From Paracoccaceae bacterium (lineage in GTDB: Bacteria; Pseudomonadota; Alphaproteobacteria; Rhodobacterales; Rhodobacteraceae): a stretch of DNA of 22,270 nucleotides. This document shows, one piece after another, positions 9,201 to 18,700 of this stretch. Below the pieces are notes generated by a model. The model ran no database searches. It was not told the origin of the DNA and saw nothing but the letters and a program-made list of their open reading frames with translations. The first letter of the stretch is position 1, and every line of letters begins with the position of its first letter. The DNA is taken from positions 1-22,270 of the forward strand of contig JAFIEC010000337.1 in NCBI GenBank assembly GCA_020832725.1, given 5' to 3'. The translations under genes were made by a program, and so were the position numbers.

Positions 9201-9784
9201 ATCGGTGACGATCCCGGACAGATCGAAGCGCCGCGCCGTACCCTGATAGGCCACAAGCGGGTCGAGCCCCGGCGCAAGGGCCGGGGCCGCGTTGGGGGTC
9301 AGCCCGAAGGTGGCGGCGAACAGCGCCCGGTCTGCTGCATCGACGAGTCCGTCTCCGGTGATGTCCACGCCCGCGCCGAAGAGGGCGGCATCCTCGGCCG
9401 TCACCGCGCCGTCGCCGGTCAGATCGCCCGCCACGGCAAAGCTTGCGGCAAAGGCCCCCGTGCCGGTGATCTCGAACAGCCCCTCGCCCGCGCGGTCGAT
9501 TTCGAACAGGGCTGTGCGGGTCTCGCCCGCGACATGTTCCGATACCGGCCCCGCCCCGTTCCAGGTGATCCCGGTTGCGCCCGCGCCCGTCAGGTCCACC
9601 CGCACGAACACGCTGCCCGCGGCGGTGCTGGCGATCTCTCCGGGCAGGACGATCGCGGCCAGACGGGTACCGTCCGGCGCGATGGTCCCCGAGGCGGTGC
9701 CCCCGGCCAGATCGCGCAGCCCGCCCAGATCGGCGGCGATGGCACGGGCCGCGGGCACGCCCGGGCCGCGATCCCAGTGGTCCC
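1..9784 (-). CDS. Giant multi-domain surface/adhesin-type protein, downstream part (3' partial, continuation after the frame break)
   Basis: This phase (codon low coordinate = 0 mod 3) is open from 9827 to the left edge, over 3,250 codons without a stop. An in-phase TGA at 9828-9830 closes it upstream. It continues the upstream protein: it shares the Ig-sandwich style, the near absence of Cys and the codon use. Candidate internal starts, such as the GTG at 9756-9758, have no purine-rich ribosome-binding site before them, so a separate gene is unlikely. In order it holds a dockerin-like pair, cadherin-like and BIG2-like domains, a ZU5-like domain, a hydrophobic segment, a second propeller, an alpha/beta-hydrolase-like domain, a split jelly roll with helical inserts, a zinc peptidase (HEMGHLLGLPD), a second jelly roll, and cadherin/PKD/Big domains. 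The stop codon lies beyond the left edge. No gene name is recognised. Confidence 0.88.
255..620 (-). other. Big_5/SwmB-like Ig domain
   Basis: The segment reads GLDVSAQGVEVRMTRALDPA, then SASLSADGLRVIFAADAVL and LTGDYTIRLSGGPNG. The V-R-M-T/x-x-x-L-D-P-x-S-L-T-x-x-S-V-x-V pattern followed by S-x-D-G-L-x-V-x-F and a closing G-x-Y-T-I-R-L-S-G marks an SbsA/SwmB-like Ig domain. A linker with DGDNDSVAGGDAVLDF follows. Confidence 0.65.
620..1432 (-). repeat. Cadherin-like, He_PIG-like and PKD-like domains
   Basis: Three modules follow one another. The first (1432-1160) has DTPVTFDPRVNDIDPDGDPL and TYTPWPGHVGDDAFTYRVSD, the Big_9/cadherin-like pattern. The second (1160-890) has IAPLAPVTIDEGETLRLTP and GMSVDATSGEIVWTAPNG, the He_PIG pattern. 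The third (890-620) has ITAITIDWGDGTGPVALD, then HVYTAIGLRQVILRVTDENG, the D-W-G-D-G...H-x-Y...V-x-D-x-x-G signature of PKD domains. Confidence 0.78.
1435..1960 (-). other. Second jelly-roll-like domain after the peptidase
   Basis: The segment reads LNTGFVNADFAAGLAGWTQT, then GGGAFTGLSQGFLVPDAATR, RLTLSDIVLGQDPGRAPDAL, EITLFDYATG, and closes LRLGVDLIGFGTADAG. The N-x-x-F...G-W opening and P-D-A-L-E-I-T-L-x-D core are typical of galactose-binding-like jelly rolls. It lies directly behind the peptidase, as an auxiliary binding module often does. Confidence 0.6.
1990..2410 (-). other. Embedded zinc metallopeptidase domain (snapalysin/matrixin-like metzincin)
   Basis: The motif HEMGHLLGLPD at 2109-2141 fits HExxHxxGxxD, the zinc-binding motif of metzincins with Asp as third ligand, as in snapalysin (family M7); matrixins (M10) use His there. 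It is preceded by AAGHGWFIDPTPADSVEFV, and followed by a Met-turn candidate RMMTEVIQPGIRR at about 2045-2085 (MM at 2076-2081). The helix before the motif is DLLTVLTHEMG. The order (GHGWF-DPTP, HExxH, Met-turn, then ITPEDLAAL) recurs in giant bacterial surface proteins. Activity is plausible, as all signature residues are present. The substrate is unknown; self-release is one possibility. Confidence 0.75.
2520..3950 (-). other. Jelly-roll (carbohydrate-binding-like) domain split by two helical insertions
   Basis: The outer frame is a jelly roll: it opens PASIFNGDFELGTKQSL, resumes GFGRFPFSYQLPGYAFHGGY, then has IAHNRLWIPATGANVLTFDT, VELPDALKGRMVTLILANTG and closes SISQLYLLDNIAL. The first insert (about 3880-3655) is a charged coiled coil, such as EGRKSELQKEKKEYVEDFD and RAVEQELEATRNEERAARSL. 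The second (about 3545-2955) is a roughly 195-residue helical block with ILKPILGKALDAYAGALVDK and VDQFKSYFSAAFDAIFGEQF. Jelly-roll modules of the GNFE type bind sugars or other surface ligands. The inserts are lysine-rich and differ in composition from the neighbouring modules. Confidence 0.6.
4060..5290 (-). other. Alpha/beta-hydrolase-like domain, catalytic residues altered
   Basis: The fold landmarks are visible in order: a strand plus HG turn (VTLITHGAQFWPADF, near 5232-5276), a helix EFTALAELITRAA, the elbow LHFVGQDRGAVVNSEIIQRL (G-Q-D-R-G at 4893-4907), an acid turn KTTIDPYDT (near 4801-4825), a strand RWSNIGFADNYYQTA, and SNRALAWYAGT (near 4288-4320). In the related modules I recall from giant surface proteins, the elbow is G-H-S-R-G and the last motif carries a His before A/S-W-Y. 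Here the Ser is Asp and the His is Leu. A His in GTTHTG just after could serve instead. It may be inactive, or may use an Asp nucleophile as in epoxide hydrolases and haloalkane dehalogenases. Confidence 0.6.
5300..5900 (-). other. Beta-sandwich region between propeller and hydrolase-like domain
   Basis: The segment contains LRPLDVSWATRFIDIQPLA, GELMLSWTFDGPDRIGATTG, AISHLYVSTMPRGMGLFPDD, EEGLKRGSRYVVTSDGNVI and LEVLTAGQNFHWGVVVPS. It reads as one or two Ig/FN3-like sandwiches with a W-x-F and a closing F-x-W-G-V-V. No firm family is given. Confidence 0.4.
5950..7300 (-). other. Second beta-propeller (YVTN/WD-like blades)
   Basis: Blade cores are VIRDLIATPDLALVFALTQN, VSAMTLSPEGDRLFIAARDR, IDSLAVSADGKRLFAVVPSE, PRRVLATPRADRMVVLAEAD, and LERAALSGDADRLYVAYGGT, with a further divergent stretch FLPDMTYGFIVDRSKRF. 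The pattern L-x-x-S-x-D-G-x-R-L-F-V resembles YVTN-type seven-bladed propellers of surface proteins. Blades are longer and less regular than in the first propeller, and at least one carries an insertion. Confidence 0.68.
7290..7835 (-). other. TIG-like beta region before the second propeller
   Basis: The segment reads KVGEFWGDGPRTSLEVTLDG, then RPNLPTRLTLTGALFADED, ARIRVVYGEQERFIYGDEFA, and SGFRFTNSITFDVARSMILP. A strand order with L-T-L-T-G-x-x-F and a later S-x-x-F-x-x-x-x-x-F-x-V-A agrees with TIG-like or related Ig modules. It resolves to a propeller at its end. Confidence 0.45.
7860..7985 (-). other. Long hydrophobic segment inside the giant protein
   Basis: About 40 residues with few charges are read here, for example VALATTAIVAATFLTALGPA followed by GFMAGTLIAGTASAFLLAP, closing with R-V-M-E-K. 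This would score as a transmembrane helix pair or a membrane-active segment. It stands mid-protein between the ZU5-like and the TIG-like modules, which is odd for an otherwise extracellular beta-rich protein. It could equally be a buried core helix. Confidence 0.55.
8020..8465 (-). other. ZU5-like beta domain
   Basis: The order of elements is GGIMRTASGIELALGPGQVP, a strand TFTITDEDVAATI, then PFSVFTFSHDGPPVAGPMQL, LREVWAVIDTGRVDADG and TASPPFPGFSERG. The G-G-x-x...G-x-x-L-x-x-x-P-G-x-x-P opening, then F-S-x-D-G-x-P, and a closing S-P-P-F-P-G, resemble ZU5-like domains of bacterial surface proteins. The match is by pattern and not certain. Confidence 0.5.
8465..9005 (-). other. Two BIG2-like domains
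   Basis: The first (9005-8760) contains LSPGGLLRGEGGGHTVLTVS and RDGLSASTAV. The second (8730-8465) contains YTVADSRIVTVSEDGLITAL, then AEGATSVTVIHAYGEETIRV. The second is a good match to the bacterial Ig-like 2 core: a value on the strand, then S-x-D-G-L-I-T-A-L-A-E-G-x-x-x-V-T-V. BIG2 domains occur in intimin-type and other surface adhesins. Confidence 0.7.
9010..9290 (-). other. Cadherin-like/tandem Ig domain
   Basis: The segment contains YQGTARRFDLSGIVTDPDGP, ARFVSVIGASGGVARLLPGG and FAPEAGMSGDASVRIAASDG. The D-P-D-G-P turn, then P-x-x-G-x-x-G-x-x-x-x-x-x-x-A-S-D-G, is the cadherin-like pattern common to adhesins. It directly follows the dockerin-like pair. Confidence 0.6.
9306..9779 (-). 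other. Beta module ending in a dockerin-like pair of calcium loops
   Basis: After the break the protein reads DHWDRGPGVPAARAIAADLG, then a beta-rich stretch with LPGEIASTAAGSVFVRVDL and RAGEGLFEITGTGAFAAS. At 9306-9435 follow two F-hand-like loops: GDLTGDGAVTAEDAALF and DITGDGLVDAADRALFAATF. Each shows D-x-x-G-D-G-x-V-x-x-x-D, the calcium loop plus helix of type I dockerins. Outside cellulosomes, dockerin-like pairs occur in many large bacterial surface proteins, with unknown partners. A cohesin partner cannot be sought in this window. Confidence 0.75.
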
Positions 9785-12700
9785 GCCCGCGCCCGGGGTC
9801 ACGCTGTGCGTCAGCAGCCCGGCGGCATCATAGCCGTATCGGCTGCCCTCGTCGCCCGCGCCGCGCGCGAGCACAAGCTGCCCCGACGCGTCGCGCAGAT
9901 AGCGCAGGGATGTGCCGTCGGGCAGGTGCACCGCCCGGATCATGCCATGGCTGTCGCGCTCGAAATCCACGCGCGTGCCGTCCCGACCGGTCAGCCCCGT
10001 GGAGGTGACGTTCACGACATTGCCCGCCCCGTCGCCCATGCGGGTCACGCCACGGGTGCTGTCGATCCCCCAGAAGCGGCCATCGGCGGCGGTCAGGATG
10101 TAGTTCGTCCCCTCGCCATGGGCGGCCGGGTTGTAGGGCGCGCCCGATGAGGCGTCGAAATAACGCCCGTTCGCATCGCGCAGCAGCGCCATGGGCGTCT
10201 CCAGCCGCCAGCCCGGCGCATCGTCCGAGACCCAGGCGGGGGTGATGTAGCGCATGCCCGCGTGTTCGGTGACTTCGGGCACGAAGGAGAAGGTGGCCCG
10301 CCCGCCATCGGGCAGTGCGAGGTTCACGCCCGTGCCCAGCCGCAGCGGCGGAAACAGGCCAAATGCCGACGACACCACGCCATCCAGCTCCGAGCGCAGG
10401 TCGAGGTCGATGCCGGCAAAGCTCCAGCCCGCGCCAAGGCTGCCCCGCTGCCCGGTCCCCGGCGCAAAGCTGTCGTATTGCCGCACCATCTCCAGCGCAA
10501 ATCCGTCGAGGTTCACCAATGCATCGGTTTCGGCCAGCATAAGGCGGGCGGGCTTGTCGGGCTGTGCGATCTCTACCGCAGCCTCGCGCAGCACGCGCCG
10601 ACCGCCGATGTCGCGGGCCTCCACCCGCAGCGTATAGAAGCCGTCCGCCATCAGCCCCGGGTCGAGGGTGGCCAGCACGCCCGAGATCGGGCCCGTCCCC
10701 GCCCCCAGCACCACCTCGGCCCCCGGGGCCGCGCCGCGCGGGGCCAGCGTGACACGCCAGAAATCGAGGTTGGCATCGAGCACGGTGCCCCGCACCTCGG
10801 TCGGCGCGGTGATACGCCCGCCATCGGGCAGTTCGTCCAGATCCAGCACCGGGGCCTCGCGATCGGCCGGATCGCGCACGCGCAGCGCCTCGGTCAGGGT
10901 GTGGCGCGTGCCGTCGGGGGCCTCGGCCACCAGCACCACATCCAGCCGCCCCGGTGTGGCAGGGGTGAAGGTCGCGGCCCCCGTCGGGCCGGGGGTCAGC
11001 TCGGTCCCCGCCACGCTGAGCGAGACCAGCGTCGCCCCGCTGATCACCGGGCGAATGGCCACCGGCTGGCCCGGCAGCGCCGGGAAGGCGGGGGTGAATT
11101 CCAGCCGCAGCTCGGGTGCCAGAGGGGCGCGGGCCACGCCCACCACACCGGCAAGCCTTCGGGTGACCGTGCCGTCATCCACCCGAAGCACGAAACCCGC
11201 ATCGCCCGCCTGCCCAGGCAGCGGCGTCCAGACGATCTCGCCGCTTGCCGGGTCGATGACCATGCCTTCGGGCGCATCCTCCAGCGCAAAGGCCAGCACA
11301 TCGCCATCGGGATCGGTGGCGTTGACCTGATGGCGGAATTCCTCGCCCACCACGGCCTGCAGCGGCGGCAGCGTCACCGCAGGGGGCCGGTTCACGGCCC
11401 GCACCTCCACCTCGAAGGAGATCGTGCTTTCGGCCCCCTTCTCGTCGATTGCGCGCAGGGTGAAGCGGTGCAGCCCCGCGTCCCCGAAATCGGGCCGCCA
11501 GACCAGCAGCCGCTCGTCGGCCAGGGGGGTCGAGGTCAGGAATGCGGTCTCGGGGGCCTCGATGATGTCGAGGCGGAACAGATGCCCCTCGGGGTCGATC
11601 ACATTGAGCGCCACCTCCAGAAGCCCGCTCTCCCGCGCGATCCGGTCGGGAAGCGGCGAGAAGACCGGCGCGGAATTGGGCACGGTCACGGTGACCGGCA
11701 CCATCATCTCGACGGTCGCGGCACCGTCGCTCACGGTGAAGACGATCTCGCGCGTGCCGCCCTGCAGACGGTCCGGGGTCCAGCGGAAGACGCCTGTCGC
11801 GCTGTCGAGCGTTGCCCCCCGCGGCAGGTTGCGCGCCCCATAGCGCAGCGTGTCGCCGTCCAGATCAAAGCCCTGCAGGGTGAGTTCCAGTGTCGAACCC
11901 GCGGCCACCTCCTGTGCGCCGGGATAGCTGAGCACCGGGGCCGCGTTGCTGGTGCGCGTGGTCACCTGAAAGCTGCGGGTGACGGCGCGGGCGGGGTCGG
12001 CCCCCTCCTCCTGCACGGTGAGGGTGGCGGTGCGGGTGCCGAGGTCTTCGGGCATGGGCGTCCAGCGGATGCGGAACAACCCCGGGGTGGAGGTTTCCTC
12101 CACCACCGCGCCGGGAAGGCCTTCGAGGACGATCTCCAGCACATCGCCATCGAGATCGAGGATGCCCACGGGCAGCACCATCTCGCTGCCGAGGATTGCC
12201 AGCGCATCGGGCAGATCGTCCACCAGCGGCGGTGCGTTCACCGGAGTGACCGTCAGCGCAAACGACAGGCGCGCCTCGGCTGCATCGGCACCGTCGCCGC
12301 CCGGGGTGCCGGCGTCCCGGGCCACCAGACGCAGCCCGTAGAGGCCCCGCGCCCCGGTGCCCGGTGCCAGCGTCAGGGTGCCGGTGCCGTCGCCATTGTC
12401 CGCGAAGGCCACGAAATCGGGAAGACGCAGACCCAGTGCGTTCTCCAGCGCCAGGGTGACGGGGCCGCCTTCCGGGTCGGTGGCGCGCAGGGTGACGGAC
12501 AGTCCCTCGCCCTCGTCCAGCTCCAGCGCGGGCACCGGCTCGATGACCGGCGGGGCGTTCTGGGCGCGGACCTCGATCGACAGCGTGGCCTCGGTGGTGA
12601 TCGGCACACCCGTGCCCGCCCCGTCGTCGGTGGCGGCAAGGACGATGTCGAAACGCCCCCATTGATCGGGCCGCGGGGTCCAGCGCAGCTCCCATGTATC

Positions 12701-15700
12701 GGGGTCGAAGACGGCCCCCTCGGGCAGGCCCGAGACGGGCGTCACAACCATGCTGGGGGCGGGGTTGCCCGCGCGCTCCACCAATTCGCCGTCGGCCCCG
12801 CGCTGGGGCGGGCGATAGCGCGGATTGTCGGGGTCGATCACACTCAGCGGAATGACGATTTCCTCGCCGGTGAGGGCCGCCCAGCCGTCCAGACCCAGAA
12901 AGATCGGCGCTCCGTTTTCGGGCGTGACGGTGATCGTGCTGCGTCGCGCGGTGACGGTCTCGCCATCCGAGACAGTGAACAGAAGATTGTAGGTGTCGGC
13001 CTGATCAAAGCCCGGCGTCCAGCTGAAGATGCCGGTTTCCGCATCGAGGCTTGCCCCCGTGGGCAGCCCGTCGCCGCCCACGCCAAAGCGCAACTGCGCC
13101 CCCGGCGCGCCCTCGGCGGACAGCCGGATCACGATCCTTTCGCCCTCGCGCACGCTGCGTTCGGCCGGCGCGTCCAGCACCGGGGCCGGCCGCGCCCCCA
13201 GAACCCGGATCGGCAGCGACAGCCGGGTTTCGGCCTGGCCGTCGGTGGCGGTGATGCGCAGGTCGGTATAAAGGCCCGCCTGCCCCGCCGCAGGCACCCA
13301 GCGCAGCGTTCCCGTCGCGGCATCGAAGGTGGCCCCCGGCGGCAGGCCATCGGCCAGCAGGATCACCCGATCGCCATCGGGATCGACGGCGCGCAGTTCC
13401 AGCTCCAGCAGATCGCCCTCGCGGACGATCATGTCCGTGGGCGCGGGGCCGAAGACGGGCGCCGAATTGCCGTTCTCAACCGCGATGGTAAAGCGCTGGA
13501 GCGAGCCCGCGCCCAGCGTGTCGAAGACATGCACCACAACCTCGGTGGCAGCCTTCGCACCCGGTCCCGGCGTCCATTCGATGAGGCCGGACAGCGGGTC
13601 TATGGTCATGCCGTCGGGGGCGTTGCGCAGGGCGTGGAACACCCGGTCGCCATCCTCGTCGAAGCTGATCACCTCATAGCGCCAGACCTCGCCGAGGGCG
13701 GCCTCCAGCGGCGGCTGGGAGATGACGATGGGCGCGACATTGTCGCCATGCCCGCCGACGACCCCCAGCACGAAATCCGATGTGCGCCGCTCGGTGGCGG
13801 CAAGGCGCACCGTGCTGGCCGTGGTCGAGGCCCCGGGCGCCAGCCTCCCCCCCTCGGCCAGATTGCCCGACAGGTCGATCAGGAAGCGCCCGTCGCCCGA
13901 CACCCCGTCGATGTCCAGCGGCAACCGCCCGCCCGTCGCCTCGCCGCCCAGCGCCAGCAGGAAGGGCAGCCGCAATTCGCGCTCGGAGACATTGGTGACG
14001 CGCACGTCATAGGAGACAAGGCCCGAGGCGCGGTCGAAACGGGTGTTCAGGATCTCGATGTCGATCAGCGCGGACAGATCGGCCGCGATCTCGAAGCCGT
14101 GGGTCACCTCCTCGCCCAGAGGGACCCGGTAGGCCGAGAGCAGCGCCGGCGCGATCTCCAGAGTCCAGCCGCCCACCGGCAGGCCCGACAGCCCCAGAAA
14201 CGCGGTGCGGCTGGCGGCATCCCAGACCACGAAATCGGGGCGGGTGATGTCGCCGCTTTCGTTGCGCAGCACGAAATGGGCGGGGTTCAGCACGCTGCCC
14301 GGCTCGTCGGTGGCACCCAGATACATGGGCTGGTCGAACGTCACCTGCACGAAGGGAAGCGGGGCAAGGGCGACCGCGCCCTCCTCGGGGGTGATCTCCA
14401 CGACTTCGGGTGCACGCACGGGCACGACCAGATCGACCTGCCCGCTCTTGCTGACAAGGATGCGCCCGTCGGCAGTGGCGATCACCGCATCGGCGCGCGT
14501 GCCCTGCCCCGCGATCAGGGCAAAGCGGCCCGATGCGGGCTCCAGCAGATACAGCGCGCCGCCCGAGCCGTCGCCCGCGTCATTGGCGCTGATGATGGCG
14601 AGGTTCTCCAGCGCCGTGCCCGGTGCGCCAAATGCGATGGAGTCAAGCTGCGCCGAGGATTGGGCCACCGTCTCCACGCGCCCGCTCTCGCCCAGACGCA
14701 CGACGCGGTTGCGGTCGGGCCAGGTGATGCCCCAGACCGCGCCATCGGGCCCCACCGCCAGCGAGCCCAGCCGCAGGTCGAGATCGCGGCTGATCAGCGT
14801 AAAGCTGCCCGTGGCGATGTCGAAGCGATACAGTCCCTCGATGCCAGCGACGTACAGCGCCTCTCCCGACGGGTCGGGGGCGATGGCAAGGCCCATCTCG
14901 TCGCCGAAGCGGCCGATGATCTCGCCGCTGACGGGATCGAGTTGCAGAAGCGGCCCGCCCCCGGTCGCGGCCCACAGGCGGCCTGCGGCGTCAAAGGCGA
15001 GGTCATAGACGGGGAAATCCAGGAACCGAAGCGGATCGTTCGCGGGGCCGCCCTCGGGCTCCATCCGCCACAGGGCGTTTCGGGTGGCCCCGCCGACGAT
15101 CAGGACCGTGCCGTCCGGGGCCTCGGCCAGCGCCAGCGGCCCCAGCCCCGCGCCCGAGCCGGGAATGCCGGTGGCGAAACCCTCGGCCACGAACGGATCC
15201 CCGACCCGCCCGAATTCGGTCGGCGCACCCGGCGAGACATAGGGCGAGCGTGCGCCCGACAGGGCCCATGCGAACAGCGGGTTGAGCGGAATTTCCACCG
15301 GCACGCGGACAAGCGGTGTCTCGGCGGTGGCACCCTCGACGCGCGCGGGGGCGCCGAGATCGGGTGCGGGCCCGTCCGCGGGCAGCCGCGCGCCGCCCTG
15401 CGGCACCTCGCGGTTGCCCGCAAGATCGGTGGCCAGCGACGCGAAGCGGTAGGTCTTGCCCGCCTCTCCCTCGAACAGGAAGGCATCCGACCCGCCCTCC
15501 AGCCGTGGCGCGATCAGCCGGAAGCTGCCCCCGTCCTCGGCGACATAAAGCGAGACATGGGACAGCGCCATGTCATCGGTGCCCTGCCAGAGCAACTCGT
15601 GGACACCGCCGCCCAGATCGGTGACGGCAAGCGTGCTGGAGGGCAGGCGCGCATCGGCCCGCACCTCGGGTGCGCGGGCGGCGATGTCGGGCCGGTCGTC

Positions 15701-18700
15701 GATGAGGATACGCGCCTCGGCACTCACCGGCGCGCCGGACAGGTCGGCGGGGGCCAGCCGCAGGGTATAGCCCATCTCGGCGGTCGCTCCGGGGGCCAGA
15801 AAGCCCCGGTTCGGGTCCCGGATCACGTCGCCCGTCTCGGGGTCGATCGCCTGGATCAGCCAGGTCGCGGTTTCCGGCCGGTCGAACACGTTGATCGCAG
15901 CCGAGACCCGCAGGATGAAGCCACGGCTTTCGGTGAAATCGAAATCGCGCTGATAACCCCAGCTGCCCGCGGGCACCGGGATCTCGATATCGCCCAACCG
16001 CAGGTCGCCCAGCGCAAAGCTGCCGGCGTCGAGGTCGCGGTCGATTTCCACGGCCACGCGCAATTCGCGGACGTGGTCGAACGGGTCCTCGTTCACAAGG
16101 CCGATCGTATAGGGCAGGTCGCGGCCCAGCGGCACGAAGCCGCCCGTATCGGCCACCCTCGGCCCGGTCATCAGGGCCGAGCCGTCCGACAGCCCCTCGG
16201 TCCGCAGGTATTCCCGCAGCGAGAAGGCCGACAGCGCCCCACGGCCCAGCCCGGCAGGCCCCAGCGCGCGCAGCATCTCGTCGGACAGGCCCGAGCCTTG
16301 CCCCTCGATCACATCGGGCAGCCGCATCAGGTAGTCGCGCGTCATGAAGGCGGTGGGCGCGCTCATGCCCAGAGCGGCCATGCCCGGCTGCGGCATCGCA
16401 TTGCTGTTGTAATCCACCGTCGTCTCGGTCGGCAGGATCAGCGCGTCGCGCAGGGGCGGGGCATCGCGGTAGAGGTTGACCAGCCGGTCGAAGAAGGCCG
16501 GCGCGCCGCCCGATGCCTGAACCGCACTGCCCAGCGGGCCAAGTGTGACCGAGGCCCCGATCTGGGACAGCAGCGAGGCGATGAGCGGGGCCTCGCGCAC
16601 GGCGGGCACGTTGGCTTCGGGGCGCAGGACGCCCGCCTCTTCCAGACCGGCAAGGTAGAGCCTGACCCAAAGCGCCTCGTCGGCGGCCAGCGCCAGCAGG
16701 CTGGGCCCGGCGGTGCTGTCGTCAAGGATGGCGCGACGCAGCCCGCGGGCGATATCGCTTTGATGGGCGACGAATTCGGCCCGCGTGAGCGGTGTTGCCG
16801 AGACACCGACCCAGCCATTGAACGGCAGTGACGCGAGTTCCTCATCACTCAGCGTATTGAAGACGGTGCGCGGATAGACATGTTCCACCAGGGTGGTGGC
16901 GGCGCTCTGGCCGGGGGCGAGGTCGAAGACATAGCCCGTGGCGATGGTGCGCCGCCCGATCTCCATCGTCGGGTCCAGCTCGGCAAAAAGCGTGGCGTTG
17001 CCCGCGCCCGGTGCGCCGCGCAGGCCCACCGAGGACCAGTTGCGCCAGCCGCGGGTCAATTCCCCCTCGGGCGTTTCGCGGGCGATGATCAGGTTGATGT
17101 CGAAATCGGCCTGCCATGTCTGGAAATGGACATAGGGCGCATCGATATTGGCCGCGTTGCGCACAAGGATCGGGAAATCCACCAGAATATCGGTCGTGGT
17201 CACCACCCGCGGCCCGTTGATGGCAACGCCCACCTCGGGCGATTGCGGCGGCTCCACCATCACGCGATAGGGCAGCGTGACGCGCGCGCCCGAACGGTTG
17301 GTCACGCTGACATCATACAGGCCCAGCGGCGCCCCCGTCAGGTCGAACGTCGCCACGATGCGGGTGCTGTCGAGCACCTGCCAGGCGACCGGCTCGAAGG
17401 CTGTTGCCCCGGGGCGCGACAGCCGCGGGATCGCGCCCGCGTCGAATTGCGCTCCGGTGATGGTGGCGGTGACAAAGGCCCCTGCCCCCACCCTCTCCAC
17501 GCTGACACCGGAAATGGCCAGCGGCAGAAGGCTGGCCCGCAAGGTGGTGGAGACGGGCGTATCGCCAGCCCGCACCAGCAGGTAATAGGCCCCCGGCGTC
17601 GTGCCCGGCACCACCACCCGCGCGGCCGCGCCCGGTATCGCGAAATCCGACAGGTCGAAATCCGATCGCGTCGCCGCCCGGTCCTGCGCCATGAAGAGCG
17701 CCGGGGCTGCGCCCGAGGCACCGGCAGTGGCCCGCACCTCCAGCGTCTGGCCCAGCGGCGCGTCGATACGGTACAGGCGCTGCTGCCCCGGTGCCAGGCT
17801 GAGCGCCACATCCGTCCCGATGGGCAGCGCCGGCACCGTGACCGAGGACAGAAGCGCGGCGGCGGCCACGTTGTTGGCCACACCCGCGCCCTCATAGACC
17901 TCGTTGAACACATCGGTCCGCACCAGCACCCGCCACGGCCCTTCCTGCACCGGGGGCACATCGACGTTCAGCGAAAGCTGCGCCTCCTCGCCCGGGGCCA
18001 GGGTGACGTTGTACTCCAGCCGCCCCATGACCACGTCCGAGACATCCAGCGTGGCATCGCGCGAGAGGTAGAGCACATCGGTCCATGGCCCGCTGACCGT
18101 CACGTCGCTGTCGTTGCGCACGGTCCAGGTGATGGTGGCCCGCTCTCCGGGCACCATGGCGGTGGGGGCCAGGACATTGCCCGGCAACAGGTCGGCGGGC
18201 GGCGGCAGCTCGATCGTGACGGGCACGAAGCGGGCGCCCTCGGCCTCGCCCCGGGGGGTTTCCAGAATCTCGCCGAAAGGGCCGCGCAGGGGCGGATCCA
18301 CCCGCATGCGCAGGACATAGACATCGGGCACGACGCTGACCGGCACGCGGAACACGATCTCGCCCGAGACACTGCCCCCGCCCGGGATGGCATCGAGCAT
18401 GATCTGCTGGCGCGGCAGGGTCGCCTCGATGCCCGCGCCCGGATCGCCGCCCGCCGGTGCAAAGGCCAGCTCCAGCGCGATGCGCTGGGTCGGGTCGGAC
18501 AGGTCGGCACCTTCGTTGGCGATGGTGTAGGTCAGGCGCACATCCTCTCCGGCGACGATCCGGTCGGGCAGCGACAATTCGGTGATGATCAGTTCCGGCC
18601 GGGCGGCGGGGACCACGGTGATGGCCCGGGCGGCGGTGTTGTTACCCTCGCCCGGCCCCTCCTTCACGTCGTGGCTGGCCGAAGAGGCCCGAACAGAACC

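Noticed and set aside
9756..9758. GTG as start of a separate downstream gene
   Set aside because: No ribosome-binding site stands before it, and the sequence on both sides reads as one protein once a single base is restored.
9775..9800. Programmed -1 ribosomal frameshifting
   Set aside because: No slippery heptamer of the X XXY YYZ type is seen at the switch. A lost base in a G/C run is simpler. It is kept only as a less likely alternative.
9785..10550. A full RHS toxin system with immunity gene
   Set aside because: Only the N-terminal signature is present. There is no repeat barrel, no DPxG core, no variable toxin tip and no small downstream gene.
10262..16831. A 2,189-codon open frame on the + strand
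   Set aside because: It is exactly in register with the minus-strand coding phase. Its stops would need TTA, CTA or TCA in the sense gene, which this GC-rich gene avoids. Its product is Arg/Gly/His/Gln-rich with no recognisable domain.
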